NCBI RefSeq assembly: GCF_963422355.1
Contig: NC_085089.1
Span: 660,001-724,000 of the forward strand
Direction of reading: 5' to 3'
DNA from: Corticium candelabrum
Lineage: Eukaryota; Porifera; Homoscleromorpha; Homosclerophorida; Plakinidae
DNA: 64,000 nt
Part shown: positions 1-10,417 of the stretch, piece by piece
Numbering within the stretch: the stretch's first letter is position 1
Layout: every line of letters begins with the position of its first letter
Made by a program: the position numbers and the translations under genes
The notes under the pieces: model-generated
Seen by the model: only the letters and a program-made list of their open reading frames with translations
Databases searched by the model: none
Told to the model about the DNA's origin: nothing

Positions 1-87
1 TTTGCTAAAACTCTACTTCACGTACTTCTAAAACATTTCTCAAAATCCTGCCATCTGACATTTGCCAACTGCATTATTGTTGTTCAG

Positions 88-384
88 GTTCTCTACATGT
101 CCAACAACAAAGTAAAAGATTGGGATGAATTTGGCAAGCTAACAGATTTGCCTCAGCTGATTGAACTACTGTTTGTTGGCAACCCACTAGAAGAGAAACA
201 CTCTGCTGACGGGGACTGGAGAGACCAAGTGACAAAAAGACTGCCAAGACTCTCTAAACTGGATGGTTGGTTGATAACTACCACCCTCCCCCCTCTCTCT
301 CTCTCACACACACACACACGTCATTCTGTTTTGTTTGTAGGAGTTCCAATTGTGAAGCAAGAAGAGGAAGAGGACGAGAGCTAA
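88..384 (+). CDS. DNAL1: Axonemal dynein light chain 1, C-terminal two exons (partial)
   Basis: DNAL1 is the leucine-rich-repeat light chain bound to the outer-arm dynein gamma heavy chain of motile cilia. Only the last two exons are in the window: 88-265 (after the acceptor ttgttcag) and 341-384, ending in TAA. The encoded text ([49 protein letters not shown]) follows the C-terminus of animal DNAL1 closely, including the conserved NPLEEKHS block and the acidic tail. The 75-bp intron (266-340) is a multiple of three with no in-frame stop, so its retention would add 25 residues without breaking the frame. Earlier exons lie upstream of base 1. The gene converges on PSMA3. Confidence 0.93.
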   Translation, partial: VLYMSNNKVKDWDEFGKLTDLPQLIELLFVGNPLEEKHSADGDWRDQVTKRLPRLSKLDGWLITTTLPPLSLSHTHTRHSVLFVGVPIVKQEEEEDES

Positions 385-1516
385 TGTATATAAACTTGAA
401 GAGTGACAGCTTGTTATTATGACGATATACATGATTGACTTACTACTAAAGTAGCTACACCACGAGCACTCATACATTGTATCTCTGTATACTTAGTCGT
501 GTAGTAGTACTATAGGTATAATAGGGCATCATGTGTCCAAATACAGCGGGCCCGAGTGCTCAAATAACTGATAACTGGTCATTGACAATCATTACATATA
601 CACTTCATAGTAAATCTCAAAATAGTCCGGCTGGTGTGTGTGTGGTGTGTGTGTGTGTGACACGTGTGCACACTTTGCAAGAACAACTCACCTCCCTTCA
701 TTCCCCATGTGCCATGTAATAACAAAGTGCACCTCTGTGCTTAGCAGTTGACACTTATAGCCCGTTCACACTAGCGTTTGTAACTGTGCCAGCACGGTGC
801 GCCACAGTTTGGTTCGGCTTCACTTCGCAGTGTGAACGCTGGCTGAACCAAACCGAACCAAACCAAACCGTGTTGAGCTGGCTCATCACCTCAAGCTACC
901 GTGCCACCACGGTTCGGTAGTCCAGTGGAAAATCGTCTCTGAGACCTCGGTGTTGTACATCTCACTGCGATGGACTGCTGAGATGCCAATTAAAACAGGG
1001 CAATTGCATCTTGCCTACGATCCATCACAAGAACTACCCGGATATGCACAGTTAGCTGAATACACGCCCACTTTCTTTGACTACGCACTCTCAGCGCGCT
1101 TTCAGCCTTTGGCAATGTGAACGCAGGCCAACACGGTTAGCTGACGTGGTTCGGTTCGGTTTGGCTCGGTTAGGCTACGTAACCATGCTAGTGTGAAAAG
1201 GCTATTAGAGACCCTTGAAATGAGTCACGATTTCTAAAGTGTCACAACATTTTATGTCTTTACTAGTGACACTTGGAGTTCAAAAGTAAGACGTCAATCA
1301 ATGGATACTTAACACAACTAAAATCACTCAACTTGTTCATAAAATGCCAGCAACACACACCAATGAACAAGATGGATGACCGGATCGTACATGTATCTAC
1401 ATGTCAGACAACCGATAGATCCCTTTATGAGTATTACTTGCCTTACTAATTCTACTGTCTCAGTCAATGCATTCTATAGCATAGTTATTGTAATAAAACA
1501 CCTATAGACATGGCAG
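385..1516. other. Intergenic spacer between DNAL1 and PSMA3 (convergent)
   Basis: It holds the 3' UTRs of both genes and one MITE (758-1204). I see no coding signal in the remainder. Confidence 0.6.
758..1204. mobile_element. MITE-like element, 447 bp, TTA target duplication
   Basis: Terminal inverted repeats start TAGCCCGTTCACACTAGC and end with its near reverse complement (GCTAGTGTGAAAAGGCTA). The element is flanked on both sides by TTA (755-757 and 1205-1207), a three-base TWA-type duplication as in PIF/Harbinger elements. The subterminal parts are built from short permuted words (accgaacc, accaaacc, ggttcggt) in opposite orientations. It has no ORF, so it is non-autonomous. Confidence 0.65.
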
Positions 1517-1656
1517 TTAGAGATCCTCGTCGTCTTCAGAGCCTGATGACTCCTCCATTGCAGCCTAATGACAACAAACCACATCTAGTTACAAAGTACA
1601 TACATGCACACATGCACGCACGCACACACACACACACACACTAAACCTTGAGCTGT

Positions 1657-1724
<68 letters not shown>

Positions 1725-1777
1725 TGAACCTTGAGCTGTCCACACACACACACACCTTGAACCTTGAGCTGTCCCCC

Positions 1778-1815
<38 letters not shown>

Positions 1816-1825
1816 CTTGAGCTGT

Positions 1826-1890
<65 letters not shown>

Positions 1891-1906
1891 ACACAAATGC
1901 ACGCAC

Positions 1907-1937
<31 letters not shown>

Positions 1938-1954
1938 TTAAACCGTGAGCTGTC

Positions 1955-2015
<61 letters not shown>

Positions 2016-2714
2016 ACACACACACACACACAACGTATACAACAAATCACACCTTTGCCTGTTTCTCAGCTTCAGCAACTCTTTCAAGTGGCACAAACTC
2101 GTGTTTCCCACCAGTTACTACACAAGCCAGCACATTACAAACACTCACGTTTGGTTACCATAGTGAAACTCACCTTCTCCAACCCAGCTCAGTTCTAAGA
2201 TAAAATCCTTGTCTTTCACTTCGTCATGAGCAATATGGATTCTATAACACAATTAGTTTGTGGCTCATTGTATATGCATTTTTCATCGGATCAATTAACT
2301 CACATTCTTGTGACTTCTTTCACCAGCTCTTCACACGTTAGCTCTTGGTGCTACATAACGAATGAATGAAAGGATGACAGTCAAACTAAAATTATTTTGA
2401 TACTACAGCTCCATTCTCACACATTGATGGCATGTGAGGTCAAGTACACATGTGTGATATGCACATAAACAATAACAAAACTATTTATAGGTCACTTTGT
2501 GGGTCTAGCTTACAGCCACATATTATATAGGATCATTAACCAATACTAGAGTCCCAGTCTGTATAGTGGTAGTCATGACTAGCAATTCCAGTGAGTGTGT
2601 GCCAGCTCTGTTACCTACGTTTCCTATTTTGTTTGTAGAGTGTCCAGCAACTCATACAGATACTTTAAACTAATAAGGCCCTAGAGTACACTGACATGGT
2701 TCACGCAAGCACTT

Positions 2715-2762
<48 letters not shown>

Positions 2763-2787
2763 GCACACACACAGAGACACAGACACA

Positions 2788-2836
<49 letters not shown>

Positions 2837-3420
2837 CAGAGAGAAAGAGGGGGAGAGAAGAAAATAAGAGAAGCAGTAATGCGTCCAGTGCTTAAGCCTC
2901 AACTACAGCAACTATATGAAGTCACAGCTATACTTTGTTACCTTTAATTTCTCTAATTCTGTCTTTGCATTTTGCCTTGCCTTGCCAACAGCACATCCAT
3001 AATATCCCTTCACAACACCACTCCAACTGTCTCATAACAATAACAGTAACAACAATATGGTTGCTGACCCATGACACTCCTGACGGTTCTATCATGTACA
3101 GGTGAGGACCATCACTTTCATATGAACTTAGAATAATGCTAGATCAAAGAAAACACAAGATAATCGTCACGCACTGCATGAGTTGTAAGATACAGAAAGC
3201 TTAACCTGCAGCCAAACGGTCGAACTGCAGCATAGCATGTATATGCATGCATAAAGAGAGAGACTCTTTCTGCCAACAACTGCAATTGTAGCATAATAGT
3301 TTACCGAGATGTCAATAAACGAATAGAAATAGCCACTAGGTGATCAAATGAAATAGACAGACAGACAGATAAACATAAAATCACAGTCACACACACACAC
3401 ACACACACACAGATGCGCGT

Positions 3421-3465
<45 letters not shown>

Positions 3466-4078
3466 TGCACACACACACATACACACACACAAAAATGGAC
3501 AAATGGACATATGTTAAGCCCTCCACGTCTTTCAACGTCGACCTTAAGGTCAGTTGCAGAGATAGCTCCCCCCTGCCTCTAGAGACAGGGCCTCCATGCG
3601 CTATGTGGAGTCTTAGGGCCAGCGGTACAATCCACCCAAAGCTTGGCCAGAGTCATCCAGGGGCATTGACAATGGCGCAACTCTGGGACTGGACACCAAG
3701 GCCCACACGTACCCGTCTGCTGCATGATGTTGCTGCCAAGCCAGTGGTCATGTCCACCCCAGTCAATGACCAGGTACTCATTTATACTCCTGAGTCAAGA
3801 GAAGCAAGTGTGGGTGAGTTTCTTGCTCAAGGAAACTGCGACAGTGTCGCCTCCACCAGGATCAAACCTTCAACCCTCATCACGGAATACAAGATCCCGG
3901 ATGTCATCACCAACGCTCTACCATTTGCTCCACCGCGCCCCACACACACACACACACACACACACGTATGCACGCACGCATGCACGTACACACACATGCA
4001 CACACACACACACACACATGCGCGTGCATGCATGCACACACACACATGCGCGTGCACACACACACACACACACACAAC

Positions 4079-4152
<74 letters not shown>

Positions 4153-6349
4153 ACACTGCAAAGTGCCTACCTTCAATGGAATTGGACCACCAAATCGAGC
4201 CCTGTAGTTAGAACACTCATCCCTAGCAACAGTTGCAATCTGCAACAACACAACAACCAATCGTCATAACCTACCCGTCGCCAATTCATTCAAGCCAACA
4301 GTGCTACCTTGCGAGCATCAGCAAGCTTCCCAGCCATCGTCTAAAATGTCAACAAATAACTATATATACACAAACAAACAAACAAACAAACAAACAAACA
4401 GGCACTTGGGGATTGACAACCTGTCAGGTATCAGTGCTCCAAAATTTTATGGCAGATGTAGTCATAACCTTGGCAACCTCACAAAATTTTCAGTCGCCAA
4501 GGAGTTTAGGACTGTTTCAAATATTTCATAAATATCAAATAGTGATACTGATTGTTCTGGTAAGTAAACAATATCCTGGGACCCCAGAGGTGCCACCTCA
4601 ACCCGACCTGAGCAATTTCACTATTTTACTCTACAGCATAAAAACAAAAATTCACTGGGTCCACCGTAACTTGAGTGCTTCTAGTTGTCAGGATGGCAAC
4701 TGCCTAATTGGTCGTCACATAAACTCAGTTAGTCGTCAAATGACAACTTGACAACCATTTTTCGAACACTGAGGCATGTGACAGTCACAAGTCATTCAAC
4801 TCCAATCCCCATACAAACCATACAGTATTATTAGCTACGAGCGTAAAAGGACACCACAATAAGTGGTAGACTGCTTCGCGAGAAGCTCACTCTAAACGGG
4901 CTGAATTGACTACCGGTCTGTCTGTCAGTATGTCGTTATCTATCTATGTATGTTTGTAACCGTGTGTCACGCTCAGGGGAGTTTGTTTAGCCTTGAACTT
5001 CCAGACCAGAGTGCGCGCAAAGCGCAAGAACTCTAGTCTGGACCAAGTCAGTACTAAAGTAATTTCGGAACTAGCCTTCTAAGCCAATCAGCTCCTTATA
5101 GCCAGAATGTCAGTTGTAAATTCTGATTGGTTTAGCAGTAATTGGTTACGCTAAGTGCACTAGCGCTGATTGCGCGAGTGTGAAACCCGTGTGGGCGGCT
5201 AAGTGCACGCCAGAGCCGTGATGAAGACTCTGGTGCACGCACACATCTTAGTTTTAGTTAGCTTCAGTTCTTTGATATTTTCAAGCTTGCGGTGACAGGA
5301 CATGCACAGCAGCGTCGCTAGATCATCACCTTTGACAACTGGTCGAGCGGTTAGACTAGCTAGCGGTCTGCCAAAGAATCGAAGAGTTGTGGTTTTATGC
5401 CGTCCACCAAGATATCACCGCAAACACGGCAGTCGTCTCTTCTTTGTTTTTGAGATTTCATGGCATTTACAAATGATATGTTGATCTAAGTAAAACGATC
5501 CTACGCTGTTAGACCACCATTTAGCATCAATATTGATAACTACTTCCGAAATCGTTTTAGGACCGACTTGGTCCAGACTAGAGTTTGCGCGCGTTGCGCT
5601 CTCTCTGGTCTGGAAATTCGAGGCTACAGTTTGTTGAGCCAATCAGCAGTCCTTTTGGGACACAAAAAATAGGCGACGTAATGATAGCTCGTCAGCGTGA
5701 ATCACTCTCGGGAATTTGTTAGGCCAATGAGCAGTCCTTTGGGAGACCAACAATGGGTGACGTAACAATCCCGCGCATTATAACAGAAAAGCCGAGGTGT
5801 CGTAAACCTCCATTTTACAGTCAAACTGTCGTCAAACCGAAAAGCGCAGAGTAAAGTTCAGATAATAGTTGTATGCATTTGTTACATTTTACAGAAGAAC
5901 TGCAAAACAAACAAATTCATCGTTCTTCAAGAAGCCAAGCTAAAATCCCATGGGATAGTGCATCTAGCTAAGCACCGTTGCATGCGCACACGACCAACAC
6001 GTCATCCGCGATCTTCAAGAGAGCAATATGTTTTAAGTAAGACTGATAAACGATCAACGTCGTCTTGCAAGAAAGATTTGTAGGAAACGTTGACGCTGCT
6101 TTCTTCTGGATCCGGTCGCTAGATGTACATGATGTCGTTTCACAGTATTTTTCATGCAGCCCCCTCTCTGCTCCTCGCGCGCACGTTAAGAGGGGCTGTG
6201 CAAGAGACTAGGAGACGTACATCAATCTCTAGCTACAACGAATTAGCAGAACGAAAGATGGCGACGGCTCAACAAAAGCATGATAATGACCCGATGGTCA
6301 TCTCAATTTTTTATTAATTTATTAACTTATTTATTATTATTAACAAGCA

Positions 6350-6399
<50 letters not shown>

Positions 6400-6855
6400 C
6401 GTAGCAATGAAGCGACAGTGTAATCTCAACGCTTTGTGTCAATATTGTAGAGTACACTGTACTACTAGATTGTTGCACTAGACCTTACCATTCCAATGTG
6501 ACGGTCAATATTCATTATTCGTCTGTTCGATGTTGGCTCGTGAAGTTTTGATATCACGGGCTTTTCTACGCCAATCACAACGCCGTCCTTTCCCTTCACA
6601 GCAATCGCGTTGCTACCCACAGATCACGTGACTAATTTTATCAATCGGATATAACGTAATATCTAAGCTGCATACCTGCTGGCGTCTACTGCTTTCTTGG
6701 CGTATTCTACTTGAAAGACTCTACCGTCTGGTGAAAATTGAGACGCTGACAAGTCATACTAAACAGTCACGTGACTTACACCCAACTAGGAGCTCCACCA
6801 TTCAAAACGTCAACGCAGTTTGTTATAGTCTTACCCCAGTTCCAATTGAACTCAT
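1517..6855 (-). CDS. PSMA3: 20S proteasome subunit alpha type-3 (alpha-7)
   Basis: This is a structural alpha-ring subunit of the 20S proteasome core. Twelve exons, in coding order: 6835-6855, 6676-6758, 6489-6612, 4308-4340, 4171-4239, 3206-3279, 3069-3138, 2942-3007, 2304-2350, 2174-2241, 2053-2117 and 1517-1564. They sum to 768 nt, giving 255 aa, the same length as human PSMA3. Diagnostic blocks are [27 protein letters not shown] (the alpha-subunit N-terminal signature), [45 protein letters not shown] and an acidic C-terminus [11 protein letters not shown]. All junctions keep phase with GT-AG borders. Intron 3 (2.1 kb) carries a MITE, intron 5 a SINE, and the last intron CA minisatellites. 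It is divergent from the SPTSS gene at 6968, with only 112 bp between the two start codons. Confidence 0.96.
1620..2031. repeat. Composite minisatellite: (CA)n blocks separated by CTTGAGCTGTCC units
   Basis: Within the last PSMA3 intron, CA tracts alternate with at least five copies of a 12-20 bp spacer (taaaccttgagctgtcca and variants, at about 1641, 1731, 1756, 1811 and 1940). The spacer plus CA block has therefore been duplicated as a higher-order unit. Confidence 0.8.
2716..2834. repeat. (CA)n microsatellite
   Basis: Near-continuous CA tract, interrupted by CACG and CAGA words, in a PSMA3 intron. Confidence 0.9.
3389..3491. repeat. (CA)n tracts flanking the SINE 3' end
   Basis: CA repeats with a few GATGCGCGTG and GATGCACAC interruptions. 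They abut the tail of the SINE at 3495-3941. Confidence 0.85.
3495..3941 (-). mobile_element. tRNA-derived SINE in a PSMA3 intron
   Basis: Read on the minus strand from 3941, the element opens with a tRNA-like head, GGGGCGCGGTGGAGCAAATG. This is followed by TGGTAGAGCG (box A region) and GGTTTGATCC (box B, consensus GGTTCGANNCC). The body contains TTTCCTTGAGCAAGAAACTC and ACCCACACTTGC, which resembles the shared central domain of widespread animal SINE superfamilies. That assignment is from memory and needs an alignment. Open frames here (such as one spanning 3465-4211 on +) are chance translations of the SINE plus CA repeats. Long CA tracts on both sides hide any target duplication. Confidence 0.72.
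3942..4156. repeat. (CA)n microsatellite with ATGCGCGTG interruptions
   Basis: Long CA tract with repeated tgcatgca and tgcgcgtg words, immediately 5' (minus strand) of the SINE head. Confidence 0.9.
4372..4400. repeat. (AAAC)n microsatellite
   Basis: Seven tandem copies of a 4-bp unit (acaaacaaacaaac) in PSMA3 intron 3. Confidence 0.85.
4988..5626. mobile_element. Long-TIR MITE in PSMA3 intron 3, 8-9 bp target duplication
   Basis: An inverted repeat of about 85 bp bounds this 639-bp segment. The left arm starts TAGCCTTGAACTTCCAGACC. The right arm, reverse-complemented, starts TAGCCTCGAATTTCCAGACC, and both continue through ctctagtctggaccaagtc. The flanks are gAGTTTGTT (4979-4987) and cAGTTTGTT (5627-5635), giving an 8-bp exact or 9-bp near-exact target duplication. 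Long TIRs with a 9-bp duplication fit Mutator-like elements and an 8-bp duplication would fit hAT. The TIR word TAGCCT.G..CTYCCAGACC recurs in the large element at 46304-49492. Confidence 0.75.
5628..5770. repeat. Imperfect tandem duplication
   Basis: The segment starting tttgttgagccaatcagcag is repeated about 95 bp downstream as tttgttaggccaatgagcag. Both copies continue into tccttt(t)gggA and GGYGACGTAA. Confidence 0.65.
6353..6396. repeat. (CA)n microsatellite
   Basis: Uninterrupted CA tract of about 44 bp in PSMA3 intron 3. Confidence 0.9.
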
Positions 6856-6967
6856 ACTTGCAATCAAAGCCCGAGACGAAGACAAACACAACCACTCTGC
6901 AAGATTCTGAGCGTGCGCAGTTTGCTTTAGTGTACGTGTAGCGCGCGCTAACGCTCTACCTTTGAAA
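6856..6967. promoter_or_regulatory. Compact bidirectional promoter PSMA3 / SPTSS
   Basis: Only 112 bp separate the divergent start codons of PSMA3 (-) and the first SPTSS gene (+), so both promoters and 5' UTRs must lie here unless first exons overlap. The stretch has no TATA box. It contains gagcgtgcgcagt, which resembles an NRF1-type site, and a GC-rich gcgcgcgc patch close to the SPTSS start. Confidence 0.6.
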
Positions 6968-7228
6968 ATGGTCAGAGGTTTCCTTCAGTGGCTATGGTTG
7001 AAGCTTTATCAGTATGAACTGGCGACAGGAATTTACATGATGTCACCAACAGAAAAGATTATTCTTCGTAAGTTACGATCGCAGTTTGTCTGGTTTATGA
7101 AATGCCCGGATGGTAATTTACCTGCAGATTCCCTGTCTGTCTTTATACTTGCCATGGCTGCTTATACAACGTATGTCTATTTTCCGAGATACGCGATTCA
7201 CGTCATAAAAAGTATTGGATGGAGCTAG
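6968..7228 (+). CDS. SPTSS: Small subunit of serine palmitoyltransferase, copy 1
   Basis: The product is a small ER membrane activator that binds the SPTLC1/SPTLC2 heterodimer and raises serine palmitoyltransferase activity, the first step of sphingolipid synthesis. Exons are 6968-7067 and 7128-7228, giving 66 aa (human SPTSSA has 71). The motif order matches the family: LKLYQYELATGIYMMSPTEK (human WFYYQYLLVTALYMLEPWER), then a hydrophobic helix LSVFILAMAAYTTYVYFP (human LVSIVGMALYTGYVFMP). The 60-bp intron (gtaagt...cctgcag) is a multiple of three without a stop, so an unspliced reading inserts 20 foreign residues exactly where the family has none. I chose ATG 6968; an upstream in-frame TTG is not a start. 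It is paralogous to 8249-8515. Confidence 0.85.
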   Translation: MVRGFLQWLWLKLYQYELATGIYMMSPTEKIILRKLRSQFVWFMKCPDGNLPADSLSVFILAMAAYTTYVYFPRYAIHVIKSIGWS

Positions 7229-8248
7229 TGACTGAAAGAAACCAACAGATTGATAACAACTAGTGACTGACGTGGACTCGTACTCTTGTTACTCCTGCAG
7301 GAACCTTAGAGTTGTTGTAAAAAGAACTACTGAGTAGATTTTCACAACTTGTTTGGTTTACTCACGCATTCTAACTAACAGTGTTGTTTTGTTACCTGTA
7401 AGCTGCAGTGTACACATTAGTCATTGTATCGAGGCAGCTACAGTATGTTTGCAATATATTTGCTGTTCTACGTTGTCGCGTGCATCTCCTAGAGATCTAG
7501 AAGAAATTGATCTTCTATGATGATCTGTGTATTAGCCTAATTAATGCACTTGGTTGTCTGTCCACCTTTTGGTCTGTATGTAGGACTGATCTATGAGAAT
7601 AGAATGAACACAACGTGGTTTTGACTTTGACCATGTCCCTTGCCGTTGTAGAAAAAGCTGGTGACTAACCCAGTGAAACTACTGGTTAGATAATTCTAGG
7701 TGCAAATACTTGCAGGGCGCAATACACAGGCAAAATACATGTATTCTGCTTGTCATGTGACAATTGGCATCATAATACATATCGTTTGTCAAGCTAGTAA
7801 TAATATTTTTGTCTGCCAGTCAATACAAGTATCAGTCAAGGTCATAATTGGTAGTTTCCCCGTGTCCATAATAGCTTTGCCAATGCTGTATGGACTTGCC
7901 AGTATATTGTGCCGTAGACATAGTCGTCGTTCTAGGAAACAACGTGTCACGGCAACTTCATATATACTGATAAATACTTTCAACAATATTCACGCCTCTG
8001 GTAATAAATCAATGGACACTCCAACCGTTTATATAACCTCGGACTGTACGGTTTGCTGCAGAGGGTTTACTGTATGTTGTGCAAACATCTCACCAATGAC
8101 AGTCTGACTGACCTACAGCTTGGCGTACAAGCACATGCCTATGAAGGTCCTGTTGCATACCTCAGTTAACGCTAATTACATCAACTTCCATCTCACGTGA
8201 GAGGATCTGTAGCCGGTCGCTTACGTCTGCAACCACGTCACGTACAGG
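7229..8248. other. Spacer between the two SPTSS copies
   Basis: AT-rich. I see the 3' UTR of copy 1 and the promoter of copy 2, and nothing else. A 135-codon open frame at 7700-8107 (+) has no recognisable similarity and uneven composition, so I do not call it. Confidence 0.5.
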
Positions 8249-8515
8249 ATGCTTCAGCAAACTTGCAGCTGGATCAAGCTAAAGTACTATCAGTACGAGC
8301 TGTCGAGTGGTCTCTACATGCTATCACCTGTTGAGAAGTCCATAATCAGTATTCATAATGACAATGTGTGCAAAATCTTGCGATTGAGCGTTGAACCTCG
8401 TTTCTTGACTTGTTATCTAGATTCTTTGTTTCTATCTGGTCTAGCCATTTCTACTTACACCACATGGGCCTGTGCCGATCATGTGTGGAGCTTTATTACC
8501 AACCTGATGGGCTAA
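8249..8515 (+). CDS. SPTSS: Small subunit of serine palmitoyltransferase, copy 2
   Basis: This is a tandem paralogue of the gene at 6968. Exons are 8249-8348 and 8421-8515, giving 64 aa. It contains IKLKYYQYELSSGLYMLSPV, then EKSIINSLFLSG and a hydrophobic helix around LAISTYTTWACADHVW. The intron (72 bp, 8349-8420) sits at the same codon and phase as in copy 1 and is again an in-frame, stop-free multiple of three. The N-terminal amphipathic segment and first helix are best conserved between copies and the C-terminal tail differs. This suggests two isoforms like vertebrate SPTSSA and SPTSSB, but arisen by a local duplication. Which copy matches which vertebrate form cannot be told by eye. Confidence 0.82.
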   Translation: MLQQTCSWIKLKYYQYELSSGLYMLSPVEKSIISIHNDNVCKILRLSVEPRFLTCYLDSLFLSGLAISTYTTWACADHVWSFITNLMG

Positions 8516-9404
8516 AAATATGATAGAGTTGCAACGTGATTATCAACAATGACGTACATATTTTATTGGATTATTGAAGCGAGACAACATAGATAGACGT
8601 TAGTATTAAAATCACCACGGTGTGTTGTACTGAACCTGTTAGTTGATAGTATTGTATACGTCTAGTAGATTTTTAAATTTTATTGAAAGACACTACAGGA
8701 GAAATTAATGTCTAGATGTGCATTAGACATCGAATAATGATTTACTATAGTAGTACAGTGTATCTACTTCATAGCTTCTTGTGCACCAACTGGTATACAT
8801 TTATTGTAGAAATATAATGTGTCAAAAACTATAAACTGAGGTGGTGGGAAAGTGTTTCTGCAATAGTACAGTACATCCGGCCAGTTAATTCTTGTCCTGT
8901 TCATATAATTAGATTCCATTGAATTGTGATTGTCTCATTTGCCTATTCAACTTCTAGCATGGCTGTATACCATTACATCTTGTCTTCCTTTCTCTCTCCT
9001 AACAATTTTATAAGTCTGTAATTTACCGTTAACCATATGCAGTACAGTTGCCCCTAACTTGTTGCACAAGTCAGATGCATCCATATGCATGTGACTTACA
9101 TTGAGCAGTAACTTTATATGCGACTGTATTGCTCTTCTAACATATTTCTCTAACTACTCCACAGCATTTGACAATAAAACAGTCAGCCAGCATTATAGTA
9201 ATAAGCTGTGTAATGTCACTAGTGCAGAGATTATCATTCAAGTACTGTACATGTTACTTGTACATATATTACGTATGTTCTTATTATCGTCTTGTTGAGA
9301 GGAAAATAAAAATATGTACATGTACACATACAGTACATAAAGAAAATGCACTATGTAACATGTAATGTCTTGAACAATAAAAATAAACTTGTAGTACAAA
9401 ACAT
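8516..9404. other. Spacer between SPTSS copy 2 and ATG14 (convergent)
   Basis: AT-rich 3' UTR-like sequence. I see no gene in it. Confidence 0.5.
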
Positions 9405-10378
9405 TTACTTTCGACCAGTGGCTGCCCTCCACAAATTAGAAACTTGAGCGAGAGTTGAAGTTAACACTCCACCAGCTTGAGAGCTACTCATAGGAAATTC
9501 TGGATTGTCGTCCGTCTTGTCAACTAATCTTACCTCAGGCAATGGCTCTACAGCTTCCCACTCTCCATGATCGATATCATCATTATTGTCCATCTCGTTC
9601 TCATCAAATATTGAAGATTCTATAACTCTAGAGTCTATTTCATGTACAACATCGACGGTCTCCCAATCAGCAGGAATTTCAGGCAACAGATCATCATAAA
9701 AAGTGTATGAACGATGACTATAATGCAAAGACTCACAACAGGTACATGTCACTGTTTAAGACAAAGTAGCACTCACCCTGCAAACATATCTGATGGCAGT
9801 TCAAGACACGTCAGAAGATTGTGAAGGATATGTTGAGGCAATAGAACTGAGTAAGGTAATCTCTACACACAAAAGAGTTACAAAAAAAACAACAAAACAA
9901 CATAAACTGTCTATGCCACGAAGTTTACCAGAGGAAAGCAAAGGTGTAACACATTTACTTGCAACTTAGCAATTTGAGCCTGTAAGGCCATTGGAGTCAA
10001 TGTGTACATACTAAATGTTCTAAAAGAACAAAAGCAAATGTTATGTGAAGACTTCCTACTGCATTCATTGTACAAAACCAGCATCTTAGATTCTAGTTTC
10101 TACACAAAACTGAGCAAAATAGATATGAAAGATGTGACTTACTGGAGAGAGACAATGTGAGGAACGTTAATCTGTAGAATTTTTGACACCTGGGGTACCA
10201 AGTGTGCTACGTATGAGAGAGCAGCCAATACAGATGGTGTTTCTTTGTTGCAAGGTACATCATCTGAATACAAAAAGAAAGTCGTCAAGTTGTTGTCAAA
10301 CTATAATTCAAAGTCATTGCCTGCATCGTCTGATAGTTCCTCTGCACTGCTCAGCTGAACTACAATACAAAAGAAATT

Positions 10379-10417
<39 letters not shown>

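Noticed and set aside
3465-4269. Two long overlapping + strand ORFs (248 and 181 codons)
   Set aside because: They translate the antisense of a tRNA-derived SINE and run into (CA)n Thr-His repeats, with no protein similarity.
7700-8107. 135-codon ORF between the SPTSS genes
   Set aside because: It starts at a non-ATG codon, has no recognisable domain and lies in AT-rich spacer.
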